NCBI RefSeq assembly: GCF_037042905.1
Contig: NC_087247.1
Span: forward strand, 40,895,920 to 40,959,919
Direction: 5' to 3'
Source of the DNA: Lytechinus pictus
Taxonomy: Eukaryota > Echinodermata > Echinoidea > Temnopleuroida > Toxopneustidae
DNA length: 64,000 nt
Shown: in pieces, positions 1-12,727 of the stretch
Layout of the letters: the number at the start of each line of letters is the position of its first letter
How positions within the stretch are numbered: position 1 is the stretch's first letter
Notes under the pieces: generated by a model
Databases searched by the model: none
Seen by the model: only the letters and a program-made list of their open reading frames with translations
Told to the model about the DNA's origin: nothing
Program-made: the position numbers and the translations under genes

Positions 1-263
1 ATCCCCTTAAGTTATATATCATTTAAAATGAAATTTCATGAGCAATAAAAATCTGGTAAATAAATAATGGTATGGGCAAAGACAAAAACAAATATTGAGG
101 TCTGAAATAAAGTATATCAAATTGGGGTCCTGAATAGTCAGACATTTTCACTCATAAAATGTCAGCAGTTCAGCCTACCTCAATTTTAATGCCATTTTTA
201 GAATCATAAAATTTCCTTTCATAAAAAGTATACTTTTGTATGGGTAGGGTGAATATTTCTAAA

Positions 264-1236
264 GTTATGACCATTTTTGTCTCACCTGCATAGCAGAGTG
301 AGACTATAGGCGCCGCTTTTCCGATGGCGACGGCGGCGGCGGCGTCAACACCAAATCTTAACCTGAGGTTAAGTTTTTGAAATGACAGCATAACTTAGAA
401 AGTATATGGACCTAGTTCATGAAACTTGGCCATAAGGTTAATCAAGTATTACTGAACATCCTGCCTGAGTTTCATGTCACATGACCAAGGTCAAAGGTCA
501 TTTAGGGTCAGTGAACTTAGACCATGTTGGGGGAATCAACATCAAAATCTTAACCTAAGGTTAAGTTTTTGAAATGTCATCATAACTTAGAAAATATATG
601 GACCTAGTTCATGAAACTTATACATAAGGTTAATTAAGTATCACTGAACATCCTGCATGAGTTTCACGTCACATGACCAAGGTCAAAGGTCATTTAGGGT
701 CAATGAACTTTGGCCGAATTGGGGGTATCTGTTGAATTACCATCATAACTTTGAAAGTTTATGGATCTGATTCATGAAACTTGGACATAATAGTAATCAA
801 GTATTACTGAACATCCTGTGCAAGTTTCAGGTCACATGATCAAGGTCAAAGGTTATTTAGGGTCAATGAACTTTGGCCAAATTGGGGTATTTGTTGAATT
901 ACAGCCATAAATTTGAAAGTGTGTTGGTCTAGTTCATAAAACTTAAACATAATAGTAATCAAGTATCACTGAACATCCTGTGCGAGTTTCAGGTCACATG
1001 ATCAAGGTCAAAGGTCATGTAAGGTCAAAGAACTTTGGCCACGTTGGGGGTATTTGTTGAATTGCCATCATATCTCTATTTATAAGTGTATTGGTCTAGT
1101 TCATAAAACGTGGAAATAAGAGTAACCAAGTATCACTGAACATCTTGTGCGAGTTAAAGTAGTTTTCAAAATCAGCACTGCTGCTATATTGAATCGCGTG
1201 ATGCAGGTGAGACGGCCAGAGGCATTCCACTTGTTA
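264..1236. repeat. GGTCA-rich interspersed element, copy 1
   Basis: Element bounded by GTCTCACCTGCATAGCAG at the left and GATGCAGGTGAGACGGCC at the right, so the ends are inverted copies of a GTCTCACCTGCAT core. Inside are about five degenerate direct repeats of roughly 160-180 bases, each with 'tatggacctagttcatgaaa', 'cactgaacatcctg' and a block reading AAGGTCAAAGGTCA. A shorter copy lies at 4252-4784 and a decayed piece at 34200-34405. No coding capacity is seen, so it is a non-autonomous element of unknown class. Confidence 0.75.
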
Positions 1237-1509
1237 TATTAAATTTTCGCAATCCGATCGTTAGATTTTATCAACGTAACACAAATGGGGCGAGTTCAAG
1301 ACACATGGCCATTACGCTTAAATTATACAGTTATTTTGTAATGTTCAATGATACTTGAGTATACCTGTAGTTTACATTACTGACCCCTTACCAAAGTTTT
1401 AGACATGCTTTAAGAATAATTGTGTGTAAATCATGTGAGATAGGCTTGGATATTAAGCGTATGTAAAATTGATAAAATAAATTTAGATTTGTATTGCCAG
1501 ACATTTGAT

Positions 1510-1896
1510 TTAAAGGTATTGTTTAACTTTGTGAGCAGCCGATTAAAAAAATTCTCAAAACCAAGATGAAACATGTGTACAAGTGCATGTATTAGAACTA
1601 GTAAACCCTGAAAACAACCATTGTTGAGAATGAAAAGCTAAAACTACAAGGCAAACCCTGATTTTGTAAATAGGCGTCTTATAGACGCCTAAATAGTACA
1701 CATAAGTGTATGGGATGAAATTAAGATGGTGTTTTCGGTCACTTTATATTTCAATTTTTGAAGCACTAAATAATTATTTTCAAACGCAATTTTTTCTGGG
1801 CTTCATTTTTGTAACATATCACACACACAGGTGACAAGTGTGACCTTCTAGCTCAGATTTTTTAAAAGTCAAACCAATGTTAACCAATCACTTTAA
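1510..1896. mobile_element. TTAA-flanked MITE, copy 1
   Basis: The inverted ends read TTAAAGGTATTGTTTAACTT at the left and the reverse complement of AACCAATCACTTTAA at the right. TTAA is present at both borders (1510-1513 and 1893-1896). A second copy, 39460-40038, shares the left end and the internal 'gtgagcagc..att', and is again bounded by TTAA. TTAA target duplication is typical of piggyBac-type transposases, so this is probably a piggyBac-mobilised non-autonomous element. An internal short palindrome, AGGCGTCTTATAGACGCCT, sits at 1672-1690. Confidence 0.7.
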
Positions 1897-2635
1897 CATG
1901 AAAATAATTATAAATTAATTCTATGAACCACGATGAGATAATATTTGTCCAAGCTTTTATTCTATTTTGTTCCTGAAATTTATATTCAAGCATTGGCAGA
2001 AATTTAATGAAACAGTTGTACTTTGTCAAACAGTGTACATATTGTTGCAATATAGTCATTGCAAAGGGAGTTAGCAATTTGTTCTTTTCTGATGATAGAT
2101 GTTTATATTCATTGTTCTTATAGTTTCAATATAAAATGAATACAGGTAGTTCCTAAAAATCAAACAAGAAAATAAATTAAAAGAGGTATTTAAAGAGCTT
2201 TCATCTGATTTAACACAAGGCTCTATAACAACAGGAAGCCCAGAGGGATTTTCAAGAGGTTTGAATATAGAGTCAGAAAATAACAAAGCTGAATAGTAAA
2301 TACATGTAGGTCTACTAGTTACTATCCTTCCCATTCTAATCTCTATTGCCACTCACAGACCTACATGTATTCTATATGTAGTTTATGACAGCCTCCACAT
2401 GTATTAATTTCTAGTCGATAGTGTGACCTTGAATGGTGTAAAATAATTAAAAATCCCTCTTTTTTTATCTGCAGGTGCAAACAAAGCCTCAGAAACTTAG
2501 CCATCTATAAAGGGATGGAAATTATAATTTAGTCCTGAATTTTCACAACTGAAGGTCAAATTTGCAAAGCAATTCTTCAGTACATAGAAAGATGGTAGCA
2601 GTATAGCCTGTTGCCATACATGTACATATACGTGT
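1897..2635. other. gene-free AT-rich tract
   Basis: Nothing supportable is seen here. Only short open frames occur on either strand, without splice logic or recognisable motifs. Confidence 0.5.
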
Positions 2636-3056
2636 AAAGGCGACCGCACACCTTACGATTGGTCTGCGACCCGATTTCATAATAAAATGTTGTAGAATTT
2701 GATGCTAATATTGAGACTTGGAATCTCTTACTGTGTAATGTTCGAAATCATCGTACGAATACCTACATTCAAATCTGTGACTATGCTATCATCCTTCTTA
2801 GAATAAAAGCGAATTTAATATCTAGTCGTAATGACGTCATAGCAGTCATACGATTGGCTACGATTTAAAACTAATTTGGCATTAACTCCAAAATAAAGGT
2901 TTGCAATCTTTCAAAATGGTTATATTAGTATTCTTTCGATTAATTTTAACCTCGAATAAAATTATATGTTCCATTCACATTTTCAGAAAATGAGCAAAGT
3001 GCGATTTGTTAAAAAATCGGTTCACGAACAGTCGTAAGATGTGCTGTGGCCTTAAG
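2636..3056. mobile_element. TIR MITE (CGACCGCACACCTTACGA type)
   Basis: The left end 'aaggcgaccgcacacctt' followed by 'acgattgg' is matched in inverted orientation by 'cagtcgtaagatgtgctg' followed by 'tggcctt' at the right. The terminal inverted repeats are about 27 bases and imperfect. The interior is AT-rich and non-coding. The size and lack of coding capacity fit a MITE. The superfamily is not determined. Confidence 0.65.
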
Positions 3057-4251
3057 GAGTGTTGACTGATTTATTTTGATTAAACATGGTCAAGGGTTGA
3101 AAATAAATGGGGTACATACATCAAACCCTTTTCTGACGGTGTGCAACGTAGCTCAGAAACAATTTTTGTAAAATGGATGTCTTGAGAAAATCCCTGCAAT
3201 CTGATTGATTGAGAGATATGCACAAATTTTTACTGGTCTACATGAACGATACCGATAATTAGAACGATATCAGTTGTAAACAAGCTAATCGTGCAAAAAT
3301 GTTGTGTCATCACACATGTTTAATAATGTTGTGCTGTGTATGTCAAAATTGTTACTTTGCGAAGACCCGAAGATGAAGTACATGTAGATGTATGGTAATC
3401 AAGTAAAGGATGCAAAAGGATAGAGCTGTAAATACAAATAATATTCTTAGGCCGGGCGGAATTAATATAATAGTAGGCCTATTGTGCTGGTTAAATACCA
3501 GCTACATGTACGATATACTGCCCTGGGGGATCGTGCACAGGCCTAAAGTTCATGATGTAACATACAAGCTAGACAGTGCAATCCCAGGCAGCCGGTGCGG
3601 CAGCCGTCGGCCATGCCCCTGGTCTCGGCGCTGGCTGGGCATGCATAAACGCAGCTACTGGAGGTCTGAAGCTGGCTAGTTCTATGAGTGCACTGCCTAC
3701 AAGTACATGTACATGTATGTAATAGCCAATGCAAGGTGTATCTGGCATTTTGAGTATAGTAATAGTAATATGATACTTGATAGCATATTATCAAGTTAGG
3801 CATGTTATTTATGTACATGATGTACATGTAGTCCAGGGTCATCAAGGGTCTGCATTACATTTTAGAATTTATCATGCATTTGGTAAATTTGCCATGTGTC
3901 CGGTAATTACTTATGCATGCTGGCCATGCGTTGGTAATTATTTATGCATGGTTGGTTGTAAATAAAATTGATTTTTTGCAAAAAAATTGTACCATTTTAT
4001 AAAACAAATGATAAACAGGTTTGTTTGTGCATCGGTAGGACTAGTGAGCATGCTATCTATGGAAACTTATCTAAACAGTTCTGTACTTGCCTTGTGCTCA
4101 CAAAACTTACCAGTGCACTCACATCTGTGCACCATTTGAATACTGCAGGTATACTAAAACATGGTGAGACAACTTAATACTTACAGTGAACATGCAAAAG
4201 CTGCTGCTTGTTCTATATAAAAATGATTCATATTATTTGAGATGAAATCAT
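3057..4251. other. gene-free tract with TACATGTA clusters
   Basis: No gene is supported. Short frames on both strands overlap one another and lack family resemblance. The stretch holds several TACATGTA-type palindromes (near 3380, 3505, 3704-3716 and 3811-3828) and a G/C-rich island at about 3580-3650. Confidence 0.4.
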
Positions 4252-4784
4252 TTTGTCTCGTCTGCATAGCAGAGCGGGACTATAGGCGCCTTCGACATCA
4301 AATCTTAACCTAAGGTTAAGTTTTTTAAATGACATCATATTAAACTAAGAAAGTATATGGACCTAGTGAATGAAATTAGGAAATAAGGGTAATGAACATC
4401 CTGCCTAGGTTTCAGGTCACGTGACCACGGTCAAAGGTCATTTAGGGTCAATGAACTTAGACCATGTTGGGGGAATCAATATCGAAATCTTAACCCAAGG
4501 TTAAGTTTTTGAAATGTCATCATAGCTTAGAAAGTATATGGACCTAGTTCATGATACTTACACATAAGGGTAATGAAGTACAGTATTACTGAACATTCTG
4601 TGCAAATTTTAGATCACATGACCAAGGTCAAAGGTCATTTAGGGTCAATGAACTGTATGTAGTAGCATATTATGTGAATGGTGTTTTTTTTTAAATAATA
4701 TAGTAATTTTCAAAGTCAGTGCTGCTTTTACATTGAATCGTGTAATGTAGGCGAGACTGCCAGAGGCGCTCCACTTGTTGTTTT
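4252..4784. repeat. GGTCA-rich interspersed element, copy 2
   Basis: Begins 'gtctcgtctgcatagcagag' and ends 'taggcgagactgccagaggc'. It is the same family as 264-1236 but with about two internal units instead of five, so copy number of the internal repeat varies between insertions. A perfect AGGTCAAAGGTCA lies at 4625-4637. Confidence 0.7.
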
Positions 4785-5179
4785 TTTTTCCAGCAACTTT
4801 CAACCATATAATTACCGCTCCAGCTCTTTTTCTTTGGCTTCAGATTTTGGAAGTCAGGCAAGGAAAAATGTTTTTGAATGAATTTCAAAATCCACTTTAC
4901 TGGACTACAATTCAAGTTGTAATTTGACTGTTTGAAATACGTGGAATAAAAATGAATAAAATTTGAAAAGAACTTATTACATTCATGTTTACATGAAAGG
5001 CCAGTAAATTGTATTTTTCTTCAAGTATATACACAGGCATCCATACATGCAAGTTGGAATTCACAACTATATCAATATGTATTAGCCATTTAATGCCATC
5101 AGGGCTTTACATTACATGTACACATCTGATGGAATGTGTGATCATTTTACTGATGACTCACAAGTTATAGTGGTACAAT

Positions 5180-5593
5180 TACCGTGTTTACACTTGATCG
5201 GCTTTTGGTTCAGAACCAAAAGCCGATGCAGAGTCGGCTTTTGGTTTATCTTGTAATGCGTTTACACGCTGTTACAGCTTGCGGTGCAGAATCGGCTCGC
5301 GTGTCAAAAACCTGAAATGATACGCACACTTACAATATACGTCATAATAAAGACAACGCTGGATCCGTGCGCTTACAATTATGTCACAATGGTAAAGTAA
5401 ATGAAATGCCGATGCAGAATCGGCTTTCTGTTTACAAGTAGTAAAAAAGCTGATTCTGCATTGGCTCGCGGTTCTGAACCTACTACTTTGGCGGTGCGAA
5501 TTGCCGGTTCTGAACCGCGAGCCGATGCAAGTTAAATGCGTTTACACGCTATGAAAAAGCCGATGCAAACGCCGATTAAGTGTAAACACAGTA
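5180..5593. mobile_element. TA-flanked palindromic MITE
   Basis: The inverted ends CCGTGTTTACACTTGATCGG (left) and the complement of CCGATTAAGTGTAAACACAG (right) are each flanked by TA. TA duplication suggests a Tc1/mariner-type helper. The interior is a ladder of smaller palindromes built from GCCGATGCAGAATCGGC-like blocks (near 5221, 5285, 5408, 5450 and 5520), so the whole element can fold into a multi-armed structure. Non-coding. Confidence 0.75.
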
Positions 5594-7284
5594 ATAATGG
5601 TACATGTACAAGTATGCCAGTTTTGTGTCAGGAATGATATACCAACCTGTTTATAATGCACATGTATATCTCTGATTCACACTTGACAAGTGGGAATAAT
5701 AGAAAAATAAGATTTTCATCAATGTACATGTATCAAGTATTTTTTGCCCACAGTAGGCCTACAACAGCTACATGTAGGACTTTGTAGGTAAAAGTGAGAA
5801 AATTGGCCTCCATCCATAGACCATCACAAATCTGATCAAATATTGTCTGGAATTTTCTATAAAGACAGTACATGCATGAGATTAGACTCATTCATTTCAT
5901 TTTATTTCTTGGTTTATTTATTTATTTCAAGCAAAGTGGTACACATACTGCAGCTAAAAAGCTGAAATGCATGAATTTACAGAGGTAAACAATTTGACAA
6001 TACTTCAGCATAAAAGACAGTTAGGTATTGATATTTAAAAAAAATCCAGTATACATGTAATTAACCCATAACTCATTTCCATTGAATTTCAGTGTATGTA
6101 CAATTGCAATCCGAAAATCATTTGTACATGTACCATAGTTTTCGCACCCTGGTGCAAATTTGCAAAGTCTGATATGCCTTTTGTACTATTTAACGTTTTT
6201 AAAAGAGAAAAAGACCCCATCTGAAGCAAAAAATTAAATTGATATATTGGTTGATAGAATGCTTACTACTGTATTTCATTTCATTTATTTATTTCACCAC
6301 GGTTAAAAGCCCATTCAGCATAGCTGTTTTTCAAAGGGGCCGTGATACAATATACAATATTCAATACACAAAAATGATCACAGTTTTTTTAAGCAAACAA
6401 AGTAATTCATAAAAAAAAAAAAAATATTACACGGATACAAACAACTAAAGTGGATAAATTAACATTACAGAGTGCAAGTGGGATATAAATTACCTAAACT
6501 TCAGTTATCATGCACTTAGGTATACAACTAAAAATATACAAATCGTTATTCCTTATTCCCCCTTGTTTCCCCGCCCTTCCCAATTGAAATCATTATATAA
6601 ATCTCAATCAATATATTAAAGCTACATGGACAAGTTTCATGGGAATATCGAAACTGCAGCATTGGCATTCTACACCTGTCGTGTGGAGTAGCGCGCCCAA
6701 AATGTGCAAAGATCGCTTCCCGAAGAAACCAGTTTAGCGAGGCAAAGCAATCTTCAAAACTGCATCGCAAGGTGGTTTTCTGAACCAGTGTGGAAAATCG
6801 CTTCCAAGATCGCTACGACCGTTCTCATTACACGTTAAACTAGTTTCCAGTAATCTAGTTTTAGGAGGGTAGTGAGAACGATGTCACAGTTTGAGTGAAA
6901 ATAAGAAAGGATGCAGCAATCTTGTTTTGAACTTACATATTTGAAAAAAACTTTTGATTTTGGCCTGGAAAGTGGAAGTATATATACCAGTTTGTTCATA
7001 CCGACTGGAAAAAAGACTTTGCAGAAAGCCCAGTGAGTGCGAGGATTTTGAGCTCAGTCACAGGGCCTTTAGGAACCTGATTTGGATTTCTTATTTTAAC
7101 CATTGTTTCCGAATCGGAATCGCTACCTGAGAGGTAGCGGTTATTGCTCGCATCAATGAACCCTGTATGACCCTGTGCCACAGAATTTCCAAATATATGA
7201 CATACTGTGCAATGTAAAACTGACACAGAAATTAATGACTTTCTCTCTCTTTTCTCTCTCTCTTTCTTTCTCTTTTCCAAATAG
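5594..7284. other. TBC1D25: gene-free tract upstream of TBC1D25 exon 2
   Basis: The missing first coding exon of TBC1D25 should lie here or further upstream, but I could not identify one with a donor in the right phase. A small inverted motif, CGTTCTCATTACAC versus GTAGTGAGAACG (6820-6881), looks like a MITE remnant. A pyrimidine-rich run (7240-7283) forms the acceptor tract of exon 2. Confidence 0.4.
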
Positions 7285-10200
7285 AAATGTTCGGGCCTGT
7301 TGCAACCTGAGTATAAGAGCTTCAGTATAGATCCTGAAATCACCAGCTTTGACATGCTACAGCTTCTCCTTGTACAAGCCTTCCAATTGAAAATGTAAGT
7401 GATAAATATTTAGCGTAATTTTTAATCTAAAAAATTATATCCGAAGCCAAAACCAATTTGTGAATTTTTTATTCACATATGAAAATAGCTTGTTCTTGCT
7501 CTAACTATTCCATTCAATACATAAAATTCGATCTTTCATTTGTTCATTACTATGTTTGAATCTGATGTGATTTAGGTGCCACAAGGTCAAAGGTCATATA
7601 CTTGTTACAATGGCTTATAGATCCAGTTGATAATCAGAAATAGACTTTGTTAATACACATGTACATGTATGTGGTACTGACGAGTGACGATCTGGGTCCC
7701 GTTACACAAAAGTTAGCGATTTATTGCTAATTTGAAAGAATGATGCTGTCAGTCTTCTGAGCAAAATGTGCATGCAATGATGATCTTGATAGGCCATTTC
7801 ATCTAGCGATTAATCACTATTAAATCTTTGTGTTACGGCCCCAGATAATATTTTCAGGTTTTTGACAATTTTTAAGTTTGAAATATTGAACAGATATGGC
7901 AATGTTGGAGGTGCATAATCAAGAATCCATCTTTTTTCCAGATTACATTTTTTTTTTTTTGGGGGGGGGGGGGGTGGTATGTACGGGTATGCATTTCTCA
8001 AAGCTGTACCTGTAATACTTAATTTTTAAACATGTGCAAGAATATATGGAGAATCTTGTAATGAGAAATTTAGTAGTAATACCATACAGTATTTCCTATT
8101 CTTTGATTGTATGTTTTGTTGTCATCATTTTTTTTTAAATTGTACGTTCTAAGTATTTTGAACTAAACAACTGTTTGCAATAATAAATTGCAGGGATATT
8201 CCTACTCTATGTTTATGAAGCCATGACAGCACCCTATTAAATCAATATGCTTTTCCTTTGACGTGAAACCTCTTCTTGAAGCCACTCAGAGTGTGTACTT
8301 CAAGTACCTTTATCTCCTTTGCTACAAGACCTACATAAAATGAAAATGGGATTGAGCACTACCTACATGTAAAGCTTCAGCATTGTGTACTTGAATAAAA
8401 ATCAGATGTGATAGGAATCTTCTAGCAAGTTCTATCTATTGAATATTAGATGGGACTTGCTGTTCAGATTCATATCATCAATACATACTGTGTAAACTCC
8501 AAGTCAAATTTTTATTGTATAGACTGTAATAAATACATGTACAATCAGATAATCTATTAATTTAACAGGAAAAGAATAATGATTACCAGTATGTCCTCCC
8601 AGAAAAATCAAAATTCTCATTTGCCTTGTTATTTCAGGTTGTGTACATGAAGAAACATTGCTCTTATTACTGCAATTAAAAAAAAGAAAGTCATATTGTC
8701 ATTGGAGAATGAATTAATGAATGTCTCATCATTGAAAGTAATGGGTTAAGGAAAGTCATGGAATTTTTGTAATTATTATTAATATGAATTTGGTCTTTGT
8801 GGGAATGTTTAAAAAATACTGATAACATGTAATTCCAATGCTGTTGCTACTTTTAGGTCAATTTCAATCCATAATTAATGTTAAACATTCCAATACAGTA
8901 CTTGCACACTAAATCCAGTCCAATTGTATTTTTCAGGCTTATTTTCATTACATATAATGGTTCTGCCTTACCAATGGTTTAAACATTTATGAGCCAAGAA
9001 AGGTAAATCAAGAGGCTTGTATAAGACATATTTATGGTTTATCATGAAGTATGATGAAAAGTATACGAGTTTGGTTGGTATGGGGAGGTTTTAGTATGAC
9101 TTTTAATAGAGTTGTACTTAAATGCCTAGTTGCGTGCAGTATAAAAGGGTTGACCGCATTGGTCAGATCGTGCCATGAGGACGCGCACTACTGCATATAA
9201 ATAAGATCATGCATTGCATATCATACATGCGTCAACGTTTAAGTGTGACTCCAAGTCATACTTAATCTTTGTGAAGCGCCCTATGGTTTCTTATTCACTT
9301 ACAAATGAAAGAAAGTATTAAAAGTCACAGTAAAAAAAAGTCATCTGAAAGTGATGAGGCTTTAAATTATTTCATATTTTACCTGATTTTTTTTAACCCC
9401 TCAGAGGTTTTACTATCAGCTACCTGTCACATGATGACAGAGGTCAGGAGGTGTATCTATCCATGTTGTCTGATTGGGATTTAGATGCTGCTATCTGTGG
9501 AGCTTCAGACCCATGCCTTAGGCTTAAAGTGGATGCTAAACCATTTGATGGTCCAGGTATGCCAGATCTGCTAGTTCTGTTCTTAAATCTCAGTTCAGGC
9601 ACAGTCCATATCATGAATGAATATAAACCCCTAAACAAGTTCCGCAACTTAAATCTGAGGGGAAATAATTACTTATTGTTCCACTGTGGTATATTAGAAG
9701 GCATTATTATTCCCTTTTACATTGATGTGCCATTGGTCATGAGAATGTGCAGTGTTTAGTGTAAAAAAGAAATGTTGGTTTCATCTTAATCATTTCTGAA
9801 CATTTCAAGGAAAACAAAATCACCTTGGCAAATTTGAAAACACATTGCACATTTAAAAGAAATCGAGACTGGTTAGAAATCAACGCATCTGGCAAAATTT
9901 CACTTCTGACTTTGCCCTAGTTTTCATTGTAACTACACATTCCATGATTACAAATTCACAACAGATATCACCTCATTGTTATGAAAAATAATGGAGCTTT
10001 CCAATAATATCAGTTCCATTCTTGGTAGTTCCCTTGAGTTGCAGAACTTTTTTTGAGGCATTTATAACAAACTAAAAGAGATATTAGTACGTTAAAAGTT
10101 CCACTTAAATCTGGCTTTGTAGAAAAAAAATCATTCTAAATGCCTTGTGGTTTTATGCTAATAGAATTTTTTCTTTTTAAGAAAGCTCTCGTAACTTGCT

Positions 10201-12250
10201 ACTCATTATATACTTAGGTCGTAATGCACATTTTCTGTAGACCTTAGCCCTTTTTTGGAGTTGGGCTGAACAGGTTAAGGGGTGTCCTGAAGTTCTGTTG
10301 TAGATTAAAAGTTGGAATTATCATGATGTATATTTTTTCCAACTTTCTTTTTCAGGACTCTTGGAGGACTGGGATGTGATAACGGGAATGGAAGCACCTC
10401 TTCACAATTCCCATGATCGTAGCCATTCTGTACCACTAGTCGGCGCTTTTATGGATCAAGTTGGGAAGACCTTCAATAGGTTTCAGAAAATCTTCACAAC
10501 CAACGATGATTCAATGGAAGGGGAAAAGTATGAAATGCCAATGAGACCTCTGGATGATCAGGAGTTCTGGTCATTCTTGGATCCACTTGGACGTCTTGAG
10601 AGACCACAGGAGCTACGTATTAGGGTGTACCAGGGAGGTGTTGAATCATCCCTGCGCAAGGTAGTCTGGCGCCATCTCTTGAATATCTATCCTGAGGGTA
10701 TGACTGGAAATGAGAGGCTAGACTACATTCGAACAAAATCAAGAGAATATGAGCGGTTGAGAGACAGACTTCAAAACGACCCCAGAGAGGACTTCAAAAA
10801 TATTAAGAACATGGTGCGTAAGGATGTTCTACGGACTGATCGTCTTGAGAAGTTCTATTCTGGCGGGGATGAAAACCCCAATGGTATTAAGTTGTTCAAT
10901 GTCTTGACAACCTACTCACTGGCACATCCTGATGTATCATACTGCCAAGGAATGAGTGACCTGGCTTCACCCATTCTCTATGTAATGAATGATGAAGCCC
11001 AGGCCTACATTTGCTTTTGCAGTTTGATGAAACGTCTTAAAGGTAATTTCATGCCCGACGGACATGCCATGTCTATCAAGTTTTTGCACCTTACAGAACT
11101 CATTCGCTGTTTGGCTCCAGACTTTTATGATTACCTCAAAGAACAGAATGCAGATGATCTCTATTTCTGTTATAGGTGGCTACTTTTGGAGCTGAAGAGA
11201 GAGTTTGCATTCCAGGATGCATTGAGGATGTTGGAGATTATGTGGAGTTCCCTTCCTCCAGATCCCCCAACAGATGGTGTTACACTAAATGGACCGATCA
11301 CTGGGAATTCCCCTTCAGCATATGCAATTGACAGGGTCCGCTTCCGCTTCTCACGTCTCAGGAGCTCATCTAGGGACAGTCTAGGTAGTCAGAGCAGTTT
11401 GAACAAAACCCCACAGTCTGTATCACATGCTGATAGCAATTCCAAAGAACAGTTGAAAGAGGAAGATCCAAGCAGGGTGAGTGAAACACTCAGGGAAGTA
11501 GATGATGAGGAAACAGATAGTAACAAGAACGAAGAACAGTGCCAAGAAAAAGAATCATGTGCTACCAAATCGGAGCCTGCAGAAAAGAAATCTAAATCAT
11601 CAAAAGCCAAAAAGTATAGAACTGAGTTGCACATTTCTATTGAAAAGGAAGACCTATCCGGGAGAAATACTAATGAAGGGATATCAAATCATAGAGGACA
11701 GGGTGAAGAAAGCAAAACCAACAACAATGCAAAGAGCCATCCAACTAGCCTAGCATTCTATCAGAAATCAAGTGATGATATGACCTCTCCTGGAAGTGAA
11801 ACCTCTCCTCTCCTAAATTCCTTACCGAAGTCACCTCCCAAATCTCCCCAGAGACCCCACCCCATGTCACCACTAAAATTCCCCCGTCAGTCTCCATCTT
11901 CCCCCTCCCGTAGCCCTTACAGAGGCTTGCCCCCTCCTCAAGACTTTGGTGGAGGGAACCCCTTCATGATGTTTGTCTGTGCTGCTTTGCTCCTTGGTCA
12001 CAGTCGCAGGATCATGGCCAATAAAATGGACTATAATGAAATGGCCATGCTGTTTGACAGGATGGTACGCAAGCATCACCTGAGCAAGGTATTGCATCAT
12101 GCTAGAGCCTTGTACCTGGAGTATCTACAATCTGAAGCAGCTAGGCCACAGGTCCAGGTTGTAGGGACCAAAGCAGCTGGGAAGGATGGACCAAGTGGTA
12201 TGTCAGGTCTTAATGGCTCTGCTGCTGCAACAATCCAAGGCTCTTGTTAA
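7285..12250 (+). CDS. TBC1D25: TBC1 domain family member 25 (Rab GTPase-activating protein), 5' exon missing
   Basis: Three coding exons are seen: 7285-7394, 9405-9556 and 10356-12250, all with GT/AG borders and matching phases, giving 718 residues plus an unseen N-terminus. Human TBC1D25 has about 690 residues. Exons 2-3 encode the N-terminal PB1/ubiquitin-like region (YLSHDDRGQEVYLSMLSDWD). Exon 4 opens with LLEDWDVI, which keeps the W-x-x-I LC3-interacting motif (10370-10381) known in OATL1. The whole TBC domain follows: the arginine finger is in VRKDVLR (Arg codon 10832-10834) and the glutamine finger in YCQGMSD (Gln codon 10946-10948). Then come a low-complexity Ser/Lys/Glu/Pro linker and the conserved C-terminus starting LPPPQDFGGGNPFM. 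The known family role is inactivation of RAB33B on autophagosomes, affecting lysosome fusion. The TBC domain is uninterrupted by introns. Confidence 0.95.
7694..7842. mobile_element. GTTAGCAAT-type MITE in TBC1D25 intron, copy 1
   Basis: Begins GGGTCCCGTTACACAAAAG and ends with the complement, CTTTGTGTTACGGCCCC. It is about 150 bases with a non-coding interior containing 'gtcagtcttctgagcaaa'. It is the same family as 21138-21290. It lies in the intron between TBC1D25 exons 2 and 3 and is not part of the transcript's coding sequence. Confidence 0.7.
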
Positions 12251-12257
12251 TGTAATC

Positions 12258-12263
12258 AATAAA
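12258..12263 (+). promoter_or_regulatory. TBC1D25: AATAAA hexamer just after the TBC1D25 stop
   Basis: A canonical AATAAA starts eight bases after the TAA stop codon. If used, the 3' UTR would be extremely short. Use of a more distal site cannot be excluded. Confidence 0.4.
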
Positions 12264-12727
12264 GTCTCACCCAAACTGCCTAGTAAATTGTTGAAATGTT
12301 AATGTAAGTTTATTCCCTTTTGTTTTTAGTATTTAAGGTCACTCTTGTGAATATGCATGAATGAAGAAGCATGTCATGCAGGCACTCTGATTGAAATTTG
12401 TGCAGTAACAACTGTAGTAAACATAAACAGTAAAGTAATGAGGTTGACTTCCATTCAAGTATATGTATGTACTGTATGTGTCATGCCTATGTGTATGTGT
12501 ATTTGTACTTGCAATTATTGGACGTGTGATTAAAAATGTAATCATTGGACCAGCTTATTCAATACATTATGTGGGACATTGCTAATATCTTGTATTTTTT
12601 GTGAATATTAGAAGCCATTGTACTGTGCTGTAAGTTATCACAAAATATACTCTGTGATGAAATATTTTTTTCATGCCATCAAGATCTATTTGGCTAATTA
12701 ATTTACTCCTGCATAGTGCACAAAACA

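Noticed and set aside
3410-3845. Open frames on both strands of a GC-richer patch
   Set aside because: No family resemblance, no splice sites in fitting phase, and both strands are open equally, as expected by chance.
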